A DNA stretch of 64,000 bases from Castellaniella sp044508625 (GCA_044508625.1 JBIQHJ010000015.1:1-64000); one strand, 5' to 3'; positions 8,610-17,243 are shown, counted from the first letter of the stretch. Program-made: numbers and translations. Notes: generated by a model not told the origin, from the letters alone.

Positions 8610-8660
8610 ATTACACGACCCCCCAGAAACCTTCCACATCCAGAAACCAAGGTGAGAGAG

Positions 8661-10064
8661 ATGAGTGCGAAAAACCTCGAAGAACTGCTGCGGCAGCATG
8701 GCAACATCGTCGACATGCTGCGCAATTCGGCCGTAGGCGCCTATGTATATCCGGTGGTCGCGCCGGAATTCTCGAATTGGCGCAGCGAGCAGGTCGCCTG
8801 GCGCGAGACCGCCGTCCTGTACGACCAGTCGCACCACATGGACAATCTGTTCATCCGCGGGCGCGACGCGCTGAAGATGCTGTCCGAGACGACCATCAAC
8901 ACCTTTTCCAATTTCAATCCGGGCCGCGCCAAGCAATACGTCCCGACGACCCCCTACGGGCACGTGATCGGCGACGGCATCCTGTTCTGGGAGCCGGGCG
9001 ACACCTTCATCTACGTCGGGCGCGCGCCGGTCACCAACTGGCTGATGTACCAGGCCCAGACCGGCCAGTACGACGTCGAGGTCATCAAGGACGGCCGCTC
9101 GCCCTCGCGGCCCATGGGCAAGCCCGTGTCGCGCCGCCTGTACCGCTACCAGGTCCAGGGTCCCAATGCCTGGCCCATCCTCGAAAAGCTCAACGGCGGC
9201 AAGATCGATCCGATCAAGTTCTTCCACATCGGCGAGATCAATATCGCGGGACGCCGCGTGCGCGCCCTGCGCCACGGCATGGCGGGCGCCCCGGGCCTGG
9301 AGGTCTGGGGCCCCTACGAGGAGGCCGACGAGATCCGCCAGGCCATCCTGGACGCCGGCGCCGACCACGGCCTGCTGCCGGTGGGCGCGCGCGCCTATTC
9401 GACCAACACCCTGGAATCCGGCTGGATCCCCTCGCCGCTGCCCGCCATCTACACCGGCGACAAGCTCGCCGACTACCGCCGCTGGCTGGGCGTCGACAGC
9501 TACGAGGCCACCGGCAGCATCGGCGGCAGTTTCGTGTCGGACAATATCGAGGACTACTACCTCAACCCCTACGAGCTGGGCTATGGCTCGTTCATGAAGT
9601 TCGACCATGATTTCCATGGCCGCGAGGCCCTCGAGGCGCTGGATCCGGCGACCCAGCGCAAGAAGGTCACATTCGCCTGGAACCGCGAGGACCTGACGCG
9701 CGTGCTGGCCTCGATGTTCGAGCCCGAGGGCCGGAACTTCAAGTACTTCGACCTGCCGCAGGCGAACTACGCGTTCTCCAACTACGACCGCGTGGTCGAC
9801 GCCGGCGGCCGCACCGTGGGGCTGTCGATGTTCACGGGCTACAGCTACAACGAGCGCAGCGGGCTTTCCCTGGGAGTCGTCGACCACGAGGTGCCGCTGG
9901 GCGCCGAACTGCGCGTCGTCTGGGGCGAGGAGAACGGCGGCACGCGCAAGGCCACGGTCGAGCGGCACGTCCAGACCGAGGTGCGCGTCGTGGTCAGCGC
10001 CGTCCCCTATTCCGAGGTGGCGCGCGAGCACTACGCCACGGGCTGGCGCACCGAACGCGCATAA
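8661..10064 (+). CDS. ligM: THF-dependent vanillate/3-O-methylgallate O-demethylase
   Basis: This 467-residue aminomethyltransferase (GcvT)-fold enzyme is of the LigM/DesA type. It transfers the methyl group of an aromatic methoxy substrate such as vanillate to THF, giving protocatechuate and 5-methyl-THF. Diagnostic stretches include VAWRETAVLYDQSHHMDNLFI, PGRAKQYVPTTPYGHVIGDG, RHGMAGAPGLEVWGP and a C-terminal GcvT barrel. The ATG at 8661 follows GAGAG; a GTG at 8652 in the same frame is possible. Co-location with MetF-like and PurU genes matches the C1 logic of LigM systems. Substrate choice between vanillate, 3-O-methylgallate and syringate cannot be decided here. Confidence 0.9.
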   Translation: MSAKNLEELLRQHGNIVDMLRNSAVGAYVYPVVAPEFSNWRSEQVAWRETAVLYDQSHHMDNLFIRGRDALKMLSETTINTFSNFNPGRAKQYVPTTPYGHVIGDGILFWEPGDTFIYVGRAPVTNWLMYQAQTGQYDVEVIKDGRSPSRPMGKPVSRRLYRYQVQGPNAWPILEKLNGGKIDPIKFFHIGEINIAGRRVRALRHGMAGAPGLEVWGPYEEADEIRQAILDAGADHGLLPVGARAYSTNTLESGWIPSPLPAIYTGDKLADYRRWLGVDSYEATGSIGGSFVSDNIEDYYLNPYELGYGSFMKFDHDFHGREALEALDPATQRKKVTFAWNREDLTRVLASMFEPEGRNFKYFDLPQANYAFSNYDRVVDAGGRTVGLSMFTGYSYNERSGLSLGVVDHEVPLGAELRVVWGEENGGTRKATVERHVQTEVRVVVSAVPYSEVAREHYATGWRTERA

Positions 10065-10177
10065 GCTAGTATTTTCCGCGGGCGCGGCCGCGAACGTGCG
10101 CAGACACGGTGGCCGCGAGGCCTGGCGGAGGTATGAAGGGCCGGCGCGCAGCCGGCCGCACATCAAAGGAGAAGACC

Positions 10178-11347
10178 TTGAAGCAAATGCTGAAATTGAC
10201 GCTGGCCGCGGTCGCGCTGGCCGTGTCGGTCCCGGGCATGTCCCATGCCGAGGACCTGAAGGTGGGGCTGGTGGTGCCCTTGTCGGGGCCCTTCGCCTCG
10301 ACGGCCCAGCAGATGATGAACGGCGTAAACCTGTACGTCCAGCAGCATGGCGACACGGTCGCCGGCCGCAAGGTCGTGCTGATCGTCAAGGACGACACCG
10401 GGGTCAACCCGGCGATCACCAAGCGCCAGGCGCAGGAACTGCTGATCAAGGACAAGGTCGACGTGCTGGCCGGCTTCGGCCTGACGCCGGGCGCCTTCGC
10501 CGCGGCCCCGCTGGCCCAGGAGACCAAGACGCCCATGGTGGTGATGAACGCCGCCACCTCCTCGATCACGACCAAGTCCGACTACATCACCCGCACCTCG
10601 ACCACCCTGCCGCAGGTCGCGGCGCCCATGGCCACCTGGGCCAAGCAGAACGGGGTGCAGAAAGTCTACGTCATCGTCGCCGACTACGGTCCGGGCCACG
10701 ACGCGGCGTCCCAGTTCAAAAAGACCTTCACCGCGGCCGGCGGCGAGATCGTCGGCGAGCTGCACACGCCGCTGACCAAGCCCGACTTCGCGCCCTTCCT
10801 GCAAAAGATCAAGGACGCCAAGCCCGACGCGCTGTTCCTGTTCATCCCCAACGGCGACCAGGGCGTGGCCTTCGCCAAGGGCTACAAGGAGCGCGGCCTG
10901 GACCAGGCCGGGATCAAGCTGCTGGCCACCGGCGACATCGCCACCGAGGACATGATCGACGCCATGGGCGACAGCGCGCTGGGCATCCTCACCTCGTACT
11001 ACTACGCGCAGGCGCATGATTCGCCCGAGAACAAGGCCTACGTCGCCGCCTACGCCAAGGCGTATCCGCAGGTCCGTCCCAACATGATCTCGGTCGCGGG
11101 CTACGACGGCATGCACCTGATCTACGAGGCGCTCAAGAAGACCGGCGGCGACGCCAGCGGCGACAAGTTCATGGCGGCGGTCAAGGGCATGAAGTGGATG
11201 AGCCCGCGCGGCCCGATCGAGATCGATGCCGCGACGCGCGACATCGTGCAGAACGTCTACATCCGCAAGGTCGAGCGGGTCGACGGCGTGCTGCAGAACG
11301 TCGAGTTCCATACCTTCGAGGCGGTCAAGGATCCGGAGAAAGGGTGA
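10178..11347 (+). CDS. ABC transporter substrate-binding protein, Leu/Ile/Val (aromatic acid) type, copy 1
   Basis: This periplasmic binding protein of the HAAT family has 389 residues, with a Sec signal peptide (MLKLTLAAVALAVSVPGMSHA) cut before EDLKVGLV and a type I two-lobe fold. The start is TTG at 10178, seven bases after AAAGGAG; the close paralogue at 17322 also uses TTG. Downstream of ligM, it probably binds a methoxy- or hydroxybenzoate. No permease is adjacent, so it must share the single livHMGF set at 30597-34597. Bases 11101-11215 are identical to 18245-18359 in copy 2. The 3' end overlaps the convergent AraC gene by 23 bases. Confidence 0.92.
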   Translation: MKQMLKLTLAAVALAVSVPGMSHAEDLKVGLVVPLSGPFASTAQQMMNGVNLYVQQHGDTVAGRKVVLIVKDDTGVNPAITKRQAQELLIKDKVDVLAGFGLTPGAFAAAPLAQETKTPMVVMNAATSSITTKSDYITRTSTTLPQVAAPMATWAKQNGVQKVYVIVADYGPGHDAASQFKKTFTAAGGEIVGELHTPLTKPDFAPFLQKIKDAKPDALFLFIPNGDQGVAFAKGYKERGLDQAGIKLLATGDIATEDMIDAMGDSALGILTSYYYAQAHDSPENKAYVAAYAKAYPQVRPNMISVAGYDGMHLIYEALKKTGGDASGDKFMAAVKGMKWMSPRGPIEIDAATRDIVQNVYIRKVERVDGVLQNVEFHTFEAVKDPEKG

Positions 11348-12257
11348 GCCGCCGGAATTCCTTGGGCGACTGGCCCGAGACGCGCTTGAAGAATCGCGTG
11401 AAATACCCCGGATCGGCAAAGCCCAGAGAATCCGAGATGGTGCTGATGGTCCGGGGCGTGTAGATCAGCTCGCGGCGCGCCTCCAGCAGGAGGCGCTCGT
11501 GGATCAGGCGCAGCGCCGACTTGCCCGTCAGCGCCTGGGCCACGACGTTGAGGTGCGCCGCGGTGATGCCGATGCGCGAGGCGTACCAGGCGACCTGGTG
11601 CCGCGTCCTGTAGTGCCCCTCGATCAACTGGGTGAATCTCGCGAGGTGCGGGCTGCCGGATTCCTGCCCGTGGACGGCGGCCGCGGGCTCGCCGCCCCGC
11701 AGGGCCGAGACCCGGCGGTGCACCCAGGCGAGGACGCATGACAGCAGGGCCTCGAGCAGGGCCCCGCGCTGCGGGGAATACGGGCTGCGGTATTCCTGGT
11801 CGAGGCGGCCGAAGGCCATGCGCGTGTGGCGGCTCTCGTCGTCGTCGCCCAGCGCGAGAAAAGAGGGGTCGGGCAGGGCGGTCAGGGTCAGGCCCATTTT
11901 TTCGCACACCTGGGCCATCAGGCCGTAGGTGACGGTGAGGATGTAGCCCTCGGCGTCCGGGTCGAACTGGAACCCGTGCACCGCCATCTGGGGCACCAGG
12001 ACCATCTGGCCGCCGCCCATGGCGCGCGTCGAGCCGTCCAGGTGCACCTCCACGTTTCCGGACTCCAGCAGGAGGATCTGGAAGAGATCGGCGTGCTTGT
12101 GCGGTTTGACATGCCAATTGTGCAGTTTTTGCTGCGCGGCGATCGTCTCGCAATACATCGGGTCGGGCGTGGTCCAGACATTGCCATAACCATACAATTT
12201 ATAAATGGGGACGGAGGTATGGTCATGGTCCGGCGGCGCCGGGCGCAGGTCTTCCAT
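11325..12257 (-). CDS. AraC-family regulator, second PobR-like paralogue
   Basis: This 310-residue protein is homologous along its whole length to the PobR-like protein at 3588-4463. It has a cupin-like N-terminal half (KLHNWHVKPHKHADLFQILLL) and a C-terminal double HTH ending in GFADPGYFTRFFKRVSGQSPKEFRR. The start is the ATG at 12257 (MEDLRP). It is divergent from ligA1B1, so protocatechuate or a precursor is a plausible effector. The intergenic region carries an inverted repeat and a motif shared with the pobR-pobA gap. Its 3' end overlaps the binding-protein gene on the other strand. Confidence 0.85.
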   Translation of the reverse strand: MEDLRPAPPDHDHTSVPIYKLYGYGNVWTTPDPMYCETIAAQQKLHNWHVKPHKHADLFQILLLESGNVEVHLDGSTRAMGGGQMVLVPQMAVHGFQFDPDAEGYILTVTYGLMAQVCEKMGLTLTALPDPSFLALGDDDESRHTRMAFGRLDQEYRSPYSPQRGALLEALLSCVLAWVHRRVSALRGGEPAAAVHGQESGSPHLARFTQLIEGHYRTRHQVAWYASRIGITAAHLNVVAQALTGKSALRLIHERLLLEARRELIYTPRTISTISDSLGFADPGYFTRFFKRVSGQSPKEFRRLTLSPDP

Positions 12258-12305
12258 GGCATGATGCCCTAATATCTTCACATATGCGAAATGTACTTTT
12301 TTAAA

Positions 12306-12324
12306 ACAGAAAAGTCCATTCTGT
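12306..12324. promoter_or_regulatory. Inverted repeat upstream of ligA1B1
   Basis: ACAGAA-N7-TTCTGT is a perfect 6-bp inverted repeat. It overlaps AAAAGTCCATTC (12310-12321), the motif also present at 4483-4494 beside pobR. It lies between the divergent AraC-type gene and ligA1 and is a candidate operator. Confidence 0.42.
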
Positions 12325-12395
12325 GAAACCCTGGGCGGGCGCATCATGAACTTGTTCGTAAACCCGTGCCGGAAGGCACACTCCAGGAGACATGC

Positions 12396-12749
12396 ATGAG
12401 CACCCCCCGACTCAAGCGGAAAATCCCGGGAACCGTCATCTTCGACGGCGACCAGGCCCGCATCGGCTACAACCTCAACAAGATGTGCTTCAGCTTCAAT
12501 TCGGCGGAATGCCGCGAGGCGTTCCAGCGCGACGAGGAAGCCTACATGAGCAAGTACCAGCTCAATGACGCGCAGAAACAGGCCATCCGCAACCGCAACG
12601 TGCTCGAGCTCATCGCGGCCGGCGGCCACCCCTACTACCTGGCGAAATTCGCCGGCATCTTCAAACTCGACATGCAGGACATCGGCGCTCAGCAGACCGG
12701 CATGACCAAAGAGGCCTTCAAGGCCAAACTCATCGCAGCGGGGCAATAA
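12396..12749 (+). CDS. ligA: Protocatechuate 4,5-dioxygenase alpha subunit, copy 1
   Basis: This small subunit of the extradiol dioxygenase LigAB has 117 residues and covers the active site of the beta subunit. The sequence IPGTVIFDGDQARIGYNLNKMCFSF and the HPYYLAKFAGIFKLDMQDIGAQQTGMTKEAF tail are typical. The ATG at 12396 follows AGGAGACATGC. It is two bases from ligB1, so the pair is co-translated. A second, divergent alpha subunit is at 27077-27469. Protocatechuate is the likely substrate; gallate or 3-O-methylgallate remain possible for one of the pairs. Confidence 0.9.
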   Translation: MSTPRLKRKIPGTVIFDGDQARIGYNLNKMCFSFNSAECREAFQRDEEAYMSKYQLNDAQKQAIRNRNVLELIAAGGHPYYLAKFAGIFKLDMQDIGAQQTGMTKEAFKAKLIAAGQ

Positions 12750-12751
12750 TC

Positions 12752-13606
12752 ATGGCTCAGATCATCGGCAGCGTCAGCACCTCCCACGTCCCCGCCATCG
12801 GTGGGGCCATCGCCCGCAACCTCCAGCAGGATCCCTACTGGAAGCCATTCTTCGACGGCTATCCCGCCGCGCGCGAATGGCTCAAGGGCGCGCGCCCGGA
12901 CGTGGTGGTGATCATCCACAACGATCACGGCCTGAACTTCTTCCTCGACAAGATGCCGACCTTCTCGGTGGGCACCGCGGCCGTCTACCAGACCGCCGAC
13001 GAGGGCTGGGGCATCCCGGCGCTGGCCCCGGCGCCCGGCAATCCGGAACTGTCCTGGCACCTGGTCGAGCAGCTCGTCGCCGACGAGTTCGACATCACCA
13101 CCTGCCAGGAGGCCCTGATCGACCACGCGATATCCCTGCCGCTGGCCCTGCTGTGGCCCGAGCACCAGGCGCGCGGCGAATGGCCGGTCGAGATCGTGCC
13201 CGTGTGCATCAACACCGTGCAGGCCCCGTATCCCTCGGCCGCCCGCTGCTGGCGCCTGGGGCAGTCCATCGGCCGCGCCATCCAGTCCTGGGACAGCGAC
13301 AAGCGGGTCCTCGTCATCGGCAGCGGCGGCCTGTCCCACCAGCTCGACGGCGAGCGCGCGGGCTTCCTCAACAAGGACTTCGACCTGCAGTTCATGGACA
13401 GCCTGGTCAATGATCCGCAATGGGTGACCCAGTACACCAACGACGAGCTGGTCGAGCTCACCGGCACCCAGGGCATCGAGCTGCTGATGTGGGTCGCGGC
13501 GCGCGGCGCGCTCGACGGCGCCGCCTCGGTCACCAAAAAGCACTCGAACTACCACATCCCCATCTCGAACACCGCGACGGGGCTGCTGGTGCTCGAGGCC
13601 GCCTAG
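12752..13606 (+). CDS. ligB: Protocatechuate 4,5-dioxygenase beta subunit, copy 1
   Basis: This catalytic Fe(II) subunit has 284 residues and cleaves protocatechuate with O2 to 4-carboxy-2-hydroxymuconate-6-semialdehyde. The expected ligands are visible: H12 (STSHVPA), H59 (IIHNDHG) and E243 (TQGIELLMW). The catalytic base is H196 (GSGGLSHQL). These match the His12/His61/Glu242 and His195 pattern of the LigB family. It ends shortly before a hairpin shared with the convergent hydrolase gene. It is clearly a paralogue of ligB2 but not a recent copy. Confidence 0.93.
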   Translation: MAQIIGSVSTSHVPAIGGAIARNLQQDPYWKPFFDGYPAAREWLKGARPDVVVIIHNDHGLNFFLDKMPTFSVGTAAVYQTADEGWGIPALAPAPGNPELSWHLVEQLVADEFDITTCQEALIDHAISLPLALLWPEHQARGEWPVEIVPVCINTVQAPYPSAARCWRLGQSIGRAIQSWDSDKRVLVIGSGGLSHQLDGERAGFLNKDFDLQFMDSLVNDPQWVTQYTNDELVELTGTQGIELLMWVAARGALDGAASVTKKHSNYHIPISNTATGLLVLEAA

Positions 13607-13620
13607 GGATCCGGCGCCAT

Positions 13621-13641
13621 CCGGGGGGCGCGGCCCCCCGG
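13621..13641. terminator. GC-rich hairpin between convergent genes
   Basis: CCGGGGGG, a five-base loop, then CCCCCCGG form a perfect 8-bp stem between the ends of ligB1 and the alpha/beta hydrolase gene. No T-run follows on either strand, so termination may be weak or need Rho. Confidence 0.5.
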
Positions 13642-13642
13642 C

Positions 13643-14383
13643 CTAGCGGGCCGCCGCGGACGCCAGTCCCCGGCGGCCCAGCCATTCCAGGATGGCCCGG
13701 GTGCAGGCCTCGGGCTCCTCGAAGGGGGCCATGTGGCCGGCGCCCGCGATGGCCGCGACCTCGGATCCGGGGATGCGCGCGGCCATCTCGTGGTGCCGGT
13801 CCAGGGGGCTCCAGCGGTCCTCCTCGCCGCTCATGAGCAGGGTGGGGCAGGCGATCCGGCCCAGCAGCGCGGTGGCGTCGGGCCGCTCGATCAGGGCCTG
13901 GATCTGGCCGGCGAAGGACTCGACGCTCGAGCGCAGCACCATGTCGCGCATCGAGCGCATCAGGGCCGCGTTCCCGCGCGTCCGCGGGGCGATCATGCCG
14001 TCGAGCCAGGCATCGACGATGGCCTCGATCCCGCCCGCGCGCGCGGCCTCGACCTGGGCCATGCGGCGCGGCGCCTCGCCCTCGCCCAGGCCCTGGTAGC
14101 CGGTGTTCATCAGCACCAGGCCGGCGCAGCGCCGCGGCGCCTGGCGCGCGACCTCGAGCGCGATGCGCCCGCCCATCGAATGGCCGACCACGACCAGCGG
14201 CCCCGTGGCCTGCTCCAGCACCTCGGCGGCCGCGCCGGGCAGCGAGCCCAGGCCGCTGAGGCGGGCGACCAGGACCGGCCCCAGGCGCGAAAGCGGGCCG
14301 ACGAGGTGGGCCCAGGTCTGCCCGTCGCACAGCAGGCCGTGCAGCAGGACGAAGGTCGGCGTGGAAGGATGGGATGCGGCCAT
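13643..14383 (-). CDS. Alpha/beta hydrolase
   Basis: This 246-residue hydrolase has the oxyanion motif LLHGLLCDGQTW, the nucleophile elbow GHSMGG (S69), an acid near D188 in SGEEDRW and a catalytic histidine near H216 in GAGHMAPFEEP. The overall shape resembles enol-lactone or carboxylic ester hydrolases. It lies in the aromatic cluster, convergent with ligB1 and divergent from the MarR gene, so it may act on an aromatic ester or lactone. The substrate cannot be named from sequence alone. The ATG at 14383 opens MAASHPSTPTFVLLHG. Confidence 0.82.
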   Translation of the reverse strand: MAASHPSTPTFVLLHGLLCDGQTWAHLVGPLSRLGPVLVARLSGLGSLPGAAAEVLEQATGPLVVVGHSMGGRIALEVARQAPRRCAGLVLMNTGYQGLGEGEAPRRMAQVEAARAGGIEAIVDAWLDGMIAPRTRGNAALMRSMRDMVLRSSVESFAGQIQALIERPDATALLGRIACPTLLMSGEEDRWSPLDRHHEMAARIPGSEVAAIAGAGHMAPFEEPEACTRAILEWLGRRGLASAAAR

Positions 14384-14475
14384 GGCGTTGCTCCGGTGTC
14401 GTCGTGTTGCGCGATAGGATACGCTAATCTATGCCCGCGTCGTCATCACGCCCGCGTCATCATGCGAGACCTTCC

Positions 14476-14982
14476 ATGCGACACACCACCATCCTGCGCG
14501 AACCCTTGTACGTCCAGCCCGGCCACCTGCTGCGGCGGGCGCAGCAGATATCGGCTTCGATATTCCACGACGAGCTGGGCACGCTCGCCACGCCCATCCA
14601 GTACGCCGTGCTGTGCGTGCTGCTGACGCACCCCGGCATAGACCAGGTCTCGCTGGCGGGCCTGGCGGCGATCGACACCTCGACGGCGGCCAGCGTGGCC
14701 ACCCGGCTCGAGGAAAAGGGCCTGCTCACGCGCCGCGTCGATCCCGCCAACCGCCGCCAGCGCATCCTCGAGCTGACCGAGGCGGGCAGGGCGCTCCTCG
14801 CCGAGGCCAACGACGCCATCGAGCGCCTGCACCACCGGATCTTCGAAAAGTTCAGCTCCGACGAGGAGGCCGTGTTCATGGACCTCCTGCAAAAGCTCGT
14901 GGACGTCAACAACCACCAGAGCCGCGCGCCCCTGGTGCACGCGCCGCGCGCGGGCCGGCGCGAAGGCGGCGGGGCGGGCTAG
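14476..14982 (+). CDS. MarR-family regulator beside vanAB
   Basis: This 168-residue winged-helix protein has recognition-helix and wing sequences TSTAASVATRLEEKGLLTRRVDPANRRQRILELTEAG (about residues 70-105), flanked by dimerisation helices. It precedes vanA by 137 bases on the same strand and is divergent from the hydrolase gene. A TTCAG-N4-CTGAA inverted repeat lies just upstream of vanA, so it probably represses vanAB and is relieved by vanillate or protocatechuate. The ATG at 14476 (MRHTTILREP) is preferred over 14431, because the extra residues are low-complexity and arginine-rich. Confidence 0.84.
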   Translation: MRHTTILREPLYVQPGHLLRRAQQISASIFHDELGTLATPIQYAVLCVLLTHPGIDQVSLAGLAAIDTSTAASVATRLEEKGLLTRRVDPANRRQRILELTEAGRALLAEANDAIERLHHRIFEKFSSDEEAVFMDLLQKLVDVNNHQSRAPLVHAPRAGRREGGGAG

Positions 14983-15033
14983 GGTTTCCACCAATGGAAT
15001 ATCCCTGTCGGGCGCATAGAATTGATCTAAACG

Positions 15034-15047
15034 TTCAGCACACTGAA
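15034..15047. promoter_or_regulatory. Candidate MarR operator upstream of vanA
   Basis: TTCAG-CACA-CTGAA is a perfect 5-bp inverted repeat in the only AT-rich stretch of this neighbourhood, 73 bases before the vanA start and just downstream of the marR gene. Its position fits a promoter-overlapping operator. Confidence 0.42.
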
Positions 15048-15119
15048 TATTATGATTTGAAACTTGAAGCGGCTCGCCCCGGAAGGCCATCGCGACGGGC
15101 GCAATGCGAGGAGAATCAC

Positions 15120-16187
15120 ATGTTTCCGATGAATGCCTGGTACATCGCCTGTACCCCCGACGAAATCGCCGACAAGCCCCTGGGCCGCACCATTTGCGGC
15201 CTGCGGGTGGCCATCTACCGCGGTGCGGGCGGCAAGGTCGCCGCGGTCGAGGATTTCTGTCCCCACCGCGGCGCGGCGCTGTCCCTGGGCCGGGTGGTCG
15301 ACGGCAATCTGATGTGCGGCTACCACGGCCTGGTGATGGGGTGCGACGGCCGCACGGTGTCCATGCCCATGCAGCGCGTGGGCGGCTTTCCCTGTATCCG
15401 CAGCTATCCCGTGGCCGAGCGCCACGGCTTCGTCTGGCTGTGGCCCGGCGATGCGGCGCTGGCCGACGAGGCGGCGATCCCGGCCCTGGAATGGTCCGAC
15501 AATCCCGAATGGGCCTTCGGCGGCGGCCTCTACCACATCCACTGCGACTACCGCCTGATGGTGGACAACCTCATGGACCTCACCCACGAGGCCTACGTCC
15601 ACGTCGGCAGCATCGGCCAGGGCGAGATCGACGCCTCGCCGGTCAAGACCCGCATGGAGGGCGAGACCGTGGTCACCAGCCGGGTCATGGAAAACGTCGT
15701 CGCGCCGCCGTTCTGGCAGGACGCGATGCGGGCCAACGGCCTGGATCCCGAGGCGCCCGTGGACCGCTGGCAGATCTCGCGCTTCACCGCCCCGAGCCAC
15801 GTGCTGATCGACGTGGGCGTCGCGCTGGCGGGCAAGGGCGGATTCGAGGCCCCGCCCGAATACAAGGCCTCGGCGATCGTGGTGGATTTCATGACGCCCG
15901 AGACCGAGTCCTCGCACTGGTATTTCTGGGGCATGGCGCGGCGCTTCAAGCCCGGGGACGCGGCCCTGACCGATGCGATCCGCGAAGGGCAGGGAAAGAT
16001 CTTCAGCCAGGACCTGGACGTGCTGGAGGCGCAGCAGCGCAACCTCCAGACCTTCCCCGACCGCCGGCTGCTGGCCCTGAACATCGACGCCGGCGGCGTG
16101 CAGGCGCGGCGCATCATCGACCGCCTCGTGCAGGCCGAGAAGACCATGACGGGGGCGGCGAATACGGCCGAGGCGGCCGTGGCCTGA
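15120..16187 (+). CDS. vanA: Vanillate O-demethylase, oxygenase subunit
   Basis: This Rieske non-heme iron oxygenase has 355 residues and turns vanillate into protocatechuate and formaldehyde using O2 and electrons from VanB. The Rieske [2Fe-2S] ligands are C47-x-H49 (CPHRGAALS) and C66-x2-H69 (CGYHG). The mononuclear iron motif D153-LT-H156-x4-H161 is present in NLMDLTHEAYVH. The ATG at 15120 follows GAGGAGAATCAC. It forms a unit with vanB across a 96-base gap containing repeats. With LigM this strain carries two unrelated enzymes for the same demethylation. Confidence 0.94.
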   Translation: MFPMNAWYIACTPDEIADKPLGRTICGLRVAIYRGAGGKVAAVEDFCPHRGAALSLGRVVDGNLMCGYHGLVMGCDGRTVSMPMQRVGGFPCIRSYPVAERHGFVWLWPGDAALADEAAIPALEWSDNPEWAFGGGLYHIHCDYRLMVDNLMDLTHEAYVHVGSIGQGEIDASPVKTRMEGETVVTSRVMENVVAPPFWQDAMRANGLDPEAPVDRWQISRFTAPSHVLIDVGVALAGKGGFEAPPEYKASAIVVDFMTPETESSHWYFWGMARRFKPGDAALTDAIREGQGKIFSQDLDVLEAQQRNLQTFPDRRLLALNIDAGGVQARRIIDRLVQAEKTMTGAANTAEAAVA

Positions 16188-16218
16188 CGTATGCTTGAGG
16201 TATGTATGCTTGACGTAT
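16185..16218. repeat. Short nested direct repeats in the vanA-vanB gap
   Basis: GTATGCTTGA occurs at 16189-16198 and 16204-16213, and TGACGTAT at 16185-16192 and 16211-16218. The second part ends in GTATAC, the core of the operator-like elements near the GntR gene. The block starts at the vanA stop codon and may be a regulatory site for vanB. Confidence 0.45.
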
Positions 16219-16283
16219 ACTCGGCGGCGCGCCCCCAGGCCGGCGGCGCGCCGCGCAATCCCCACACACAGGTTGTCTCCGAC

Positions 16284-17243
16284 ATGCAAGAATTGTCCGT
16301 CAGGGTCGCCGACAAGCGCCGCGAGGCGCAGGACATCGTCAGCCTCGAGCTGGTCGATGCCCATGGCTCGTCCCTGCCCCCCTTCACGGCGGGCGCGCAC
16401 ATCGACGTGCACCTGCCGGGCGGGCTCATCCGCCAGTATTCGCTGCTGAACGATTGCTCCGAGCGCTCGCGCTACCGGATCGGCGTGCTGCGCGAGGCCC
16501 GTTCCCGCGGCGGCTCGGTCGCCATGCACGACCAGATCCGCGTGGGCGACGTCCTGCGCATCAGCGAGCCGCGCAACCGCTTCGCGCTGCAGCCGGCGCC
16601 GCGCAGCCTGCTGCTGGCGGGGGGTATCGGCGTGACGCCCATCCTGTGCATGGCCCGCCAGCTGCAGGCGGCGGGCGCCGATTTCGAATTCCACTACAGT
16701 TGCCGGACCCGCGCGCGGGCCGCCTTCCTGGACGATATCCTCGGCTCGGCCCTGGCCGCGCACGCGCGGCTGCACTTCGACGACGAGCCGGATACGGCGC
16801 TCGACGCGCCGGCGCTGCTCGCGGCGGCGGGCCCCGACACCCACGTGTACGTGTGCGGCCCGGCGGGCTTCATCGACCATGTCGTCGCCCAGGCCCGGGC
16901 GGCGGGCTTGGAGGACGCCCGCATCCACTTCGAGCGTTTCGCCGCCTCCGAGCCGGTGGTGCCGGCCCAGGGCGACCAGCCCTTCCAGGTCCGCCTGGCC
17001 AGCACCGGCGAGGTCTTCGACATCCCGGCCGACGAGCCGGTGACCAAGGCGCTCGACCGGCACGGGGTCTTCATCCCCGTGTCCTGCGAGGAGGGCATCT
17101 GCGGGACCTGCCTGACCGGCGTGGTCGAGGGCGTCCCGGATCACCGCGACAGCTACCTGACCGACGACGAGCACGCGGCCAACGACCAGTTCACGCCGTG
17201 CTGCTCGCGTTCGAAAACCCCGATGCTGGTCATCGATCTCTAG
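16284..17243 (+). CDS. vanB: Vanillate O-demethylase, reductase subunit
   Basis: This class IA oxygenase reductase has 319 residues and passes electrons from NADH to VanA. In order it has an FMN-binding barrel (IRQYSLLN, about 49-56), an NAD fold (AGGIGVTPILCMAR, about 112-125) and a C-terminal plant-type [2Fe-2S] ferredoxin with C268, C273, C276 and C306. The ATG at 16284 begins MQELSVRVADKR; the frame is open upstream to 16191 but that part is within the repeat block. SBP copy 2 follows after 78 bases. Confidence 0.93.
   Translation: MQELSVRVADKRREAQDIVSLELVDAHGSSLPPFTAGAHIDVHLPGGLIRQYSLLNDCSERSRYRIGVLREARSRGGSVAMHDQIRVGDVLRISEPRNRFALQPAPRSLLLAGGIGVTPILCMARQLQAAGADFEFHYSCRTRARAAFLDDILGSALAAHARLHFDDEPDTALDAPALLAAAGPDTHVYVCGPAGFIDHVVAQARAAGLEDARIHFERFAASEPVVPAQGDQPFQVRLASTGEVFDIPADEPVTKALDRHGVFIPVSCEEGICGTCLTGVVEGVPDHRDSYLTDDEHAANDQFTPCCSRSKTPMLVIDL

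Noticed and set aside
16185..16218. CRISPR or transposon-end repeats
   Set aside because: Only two copies of a 10-bp motif, with no regular spacers and no nearby cas or transposase genes. It is more like a regulatory site.
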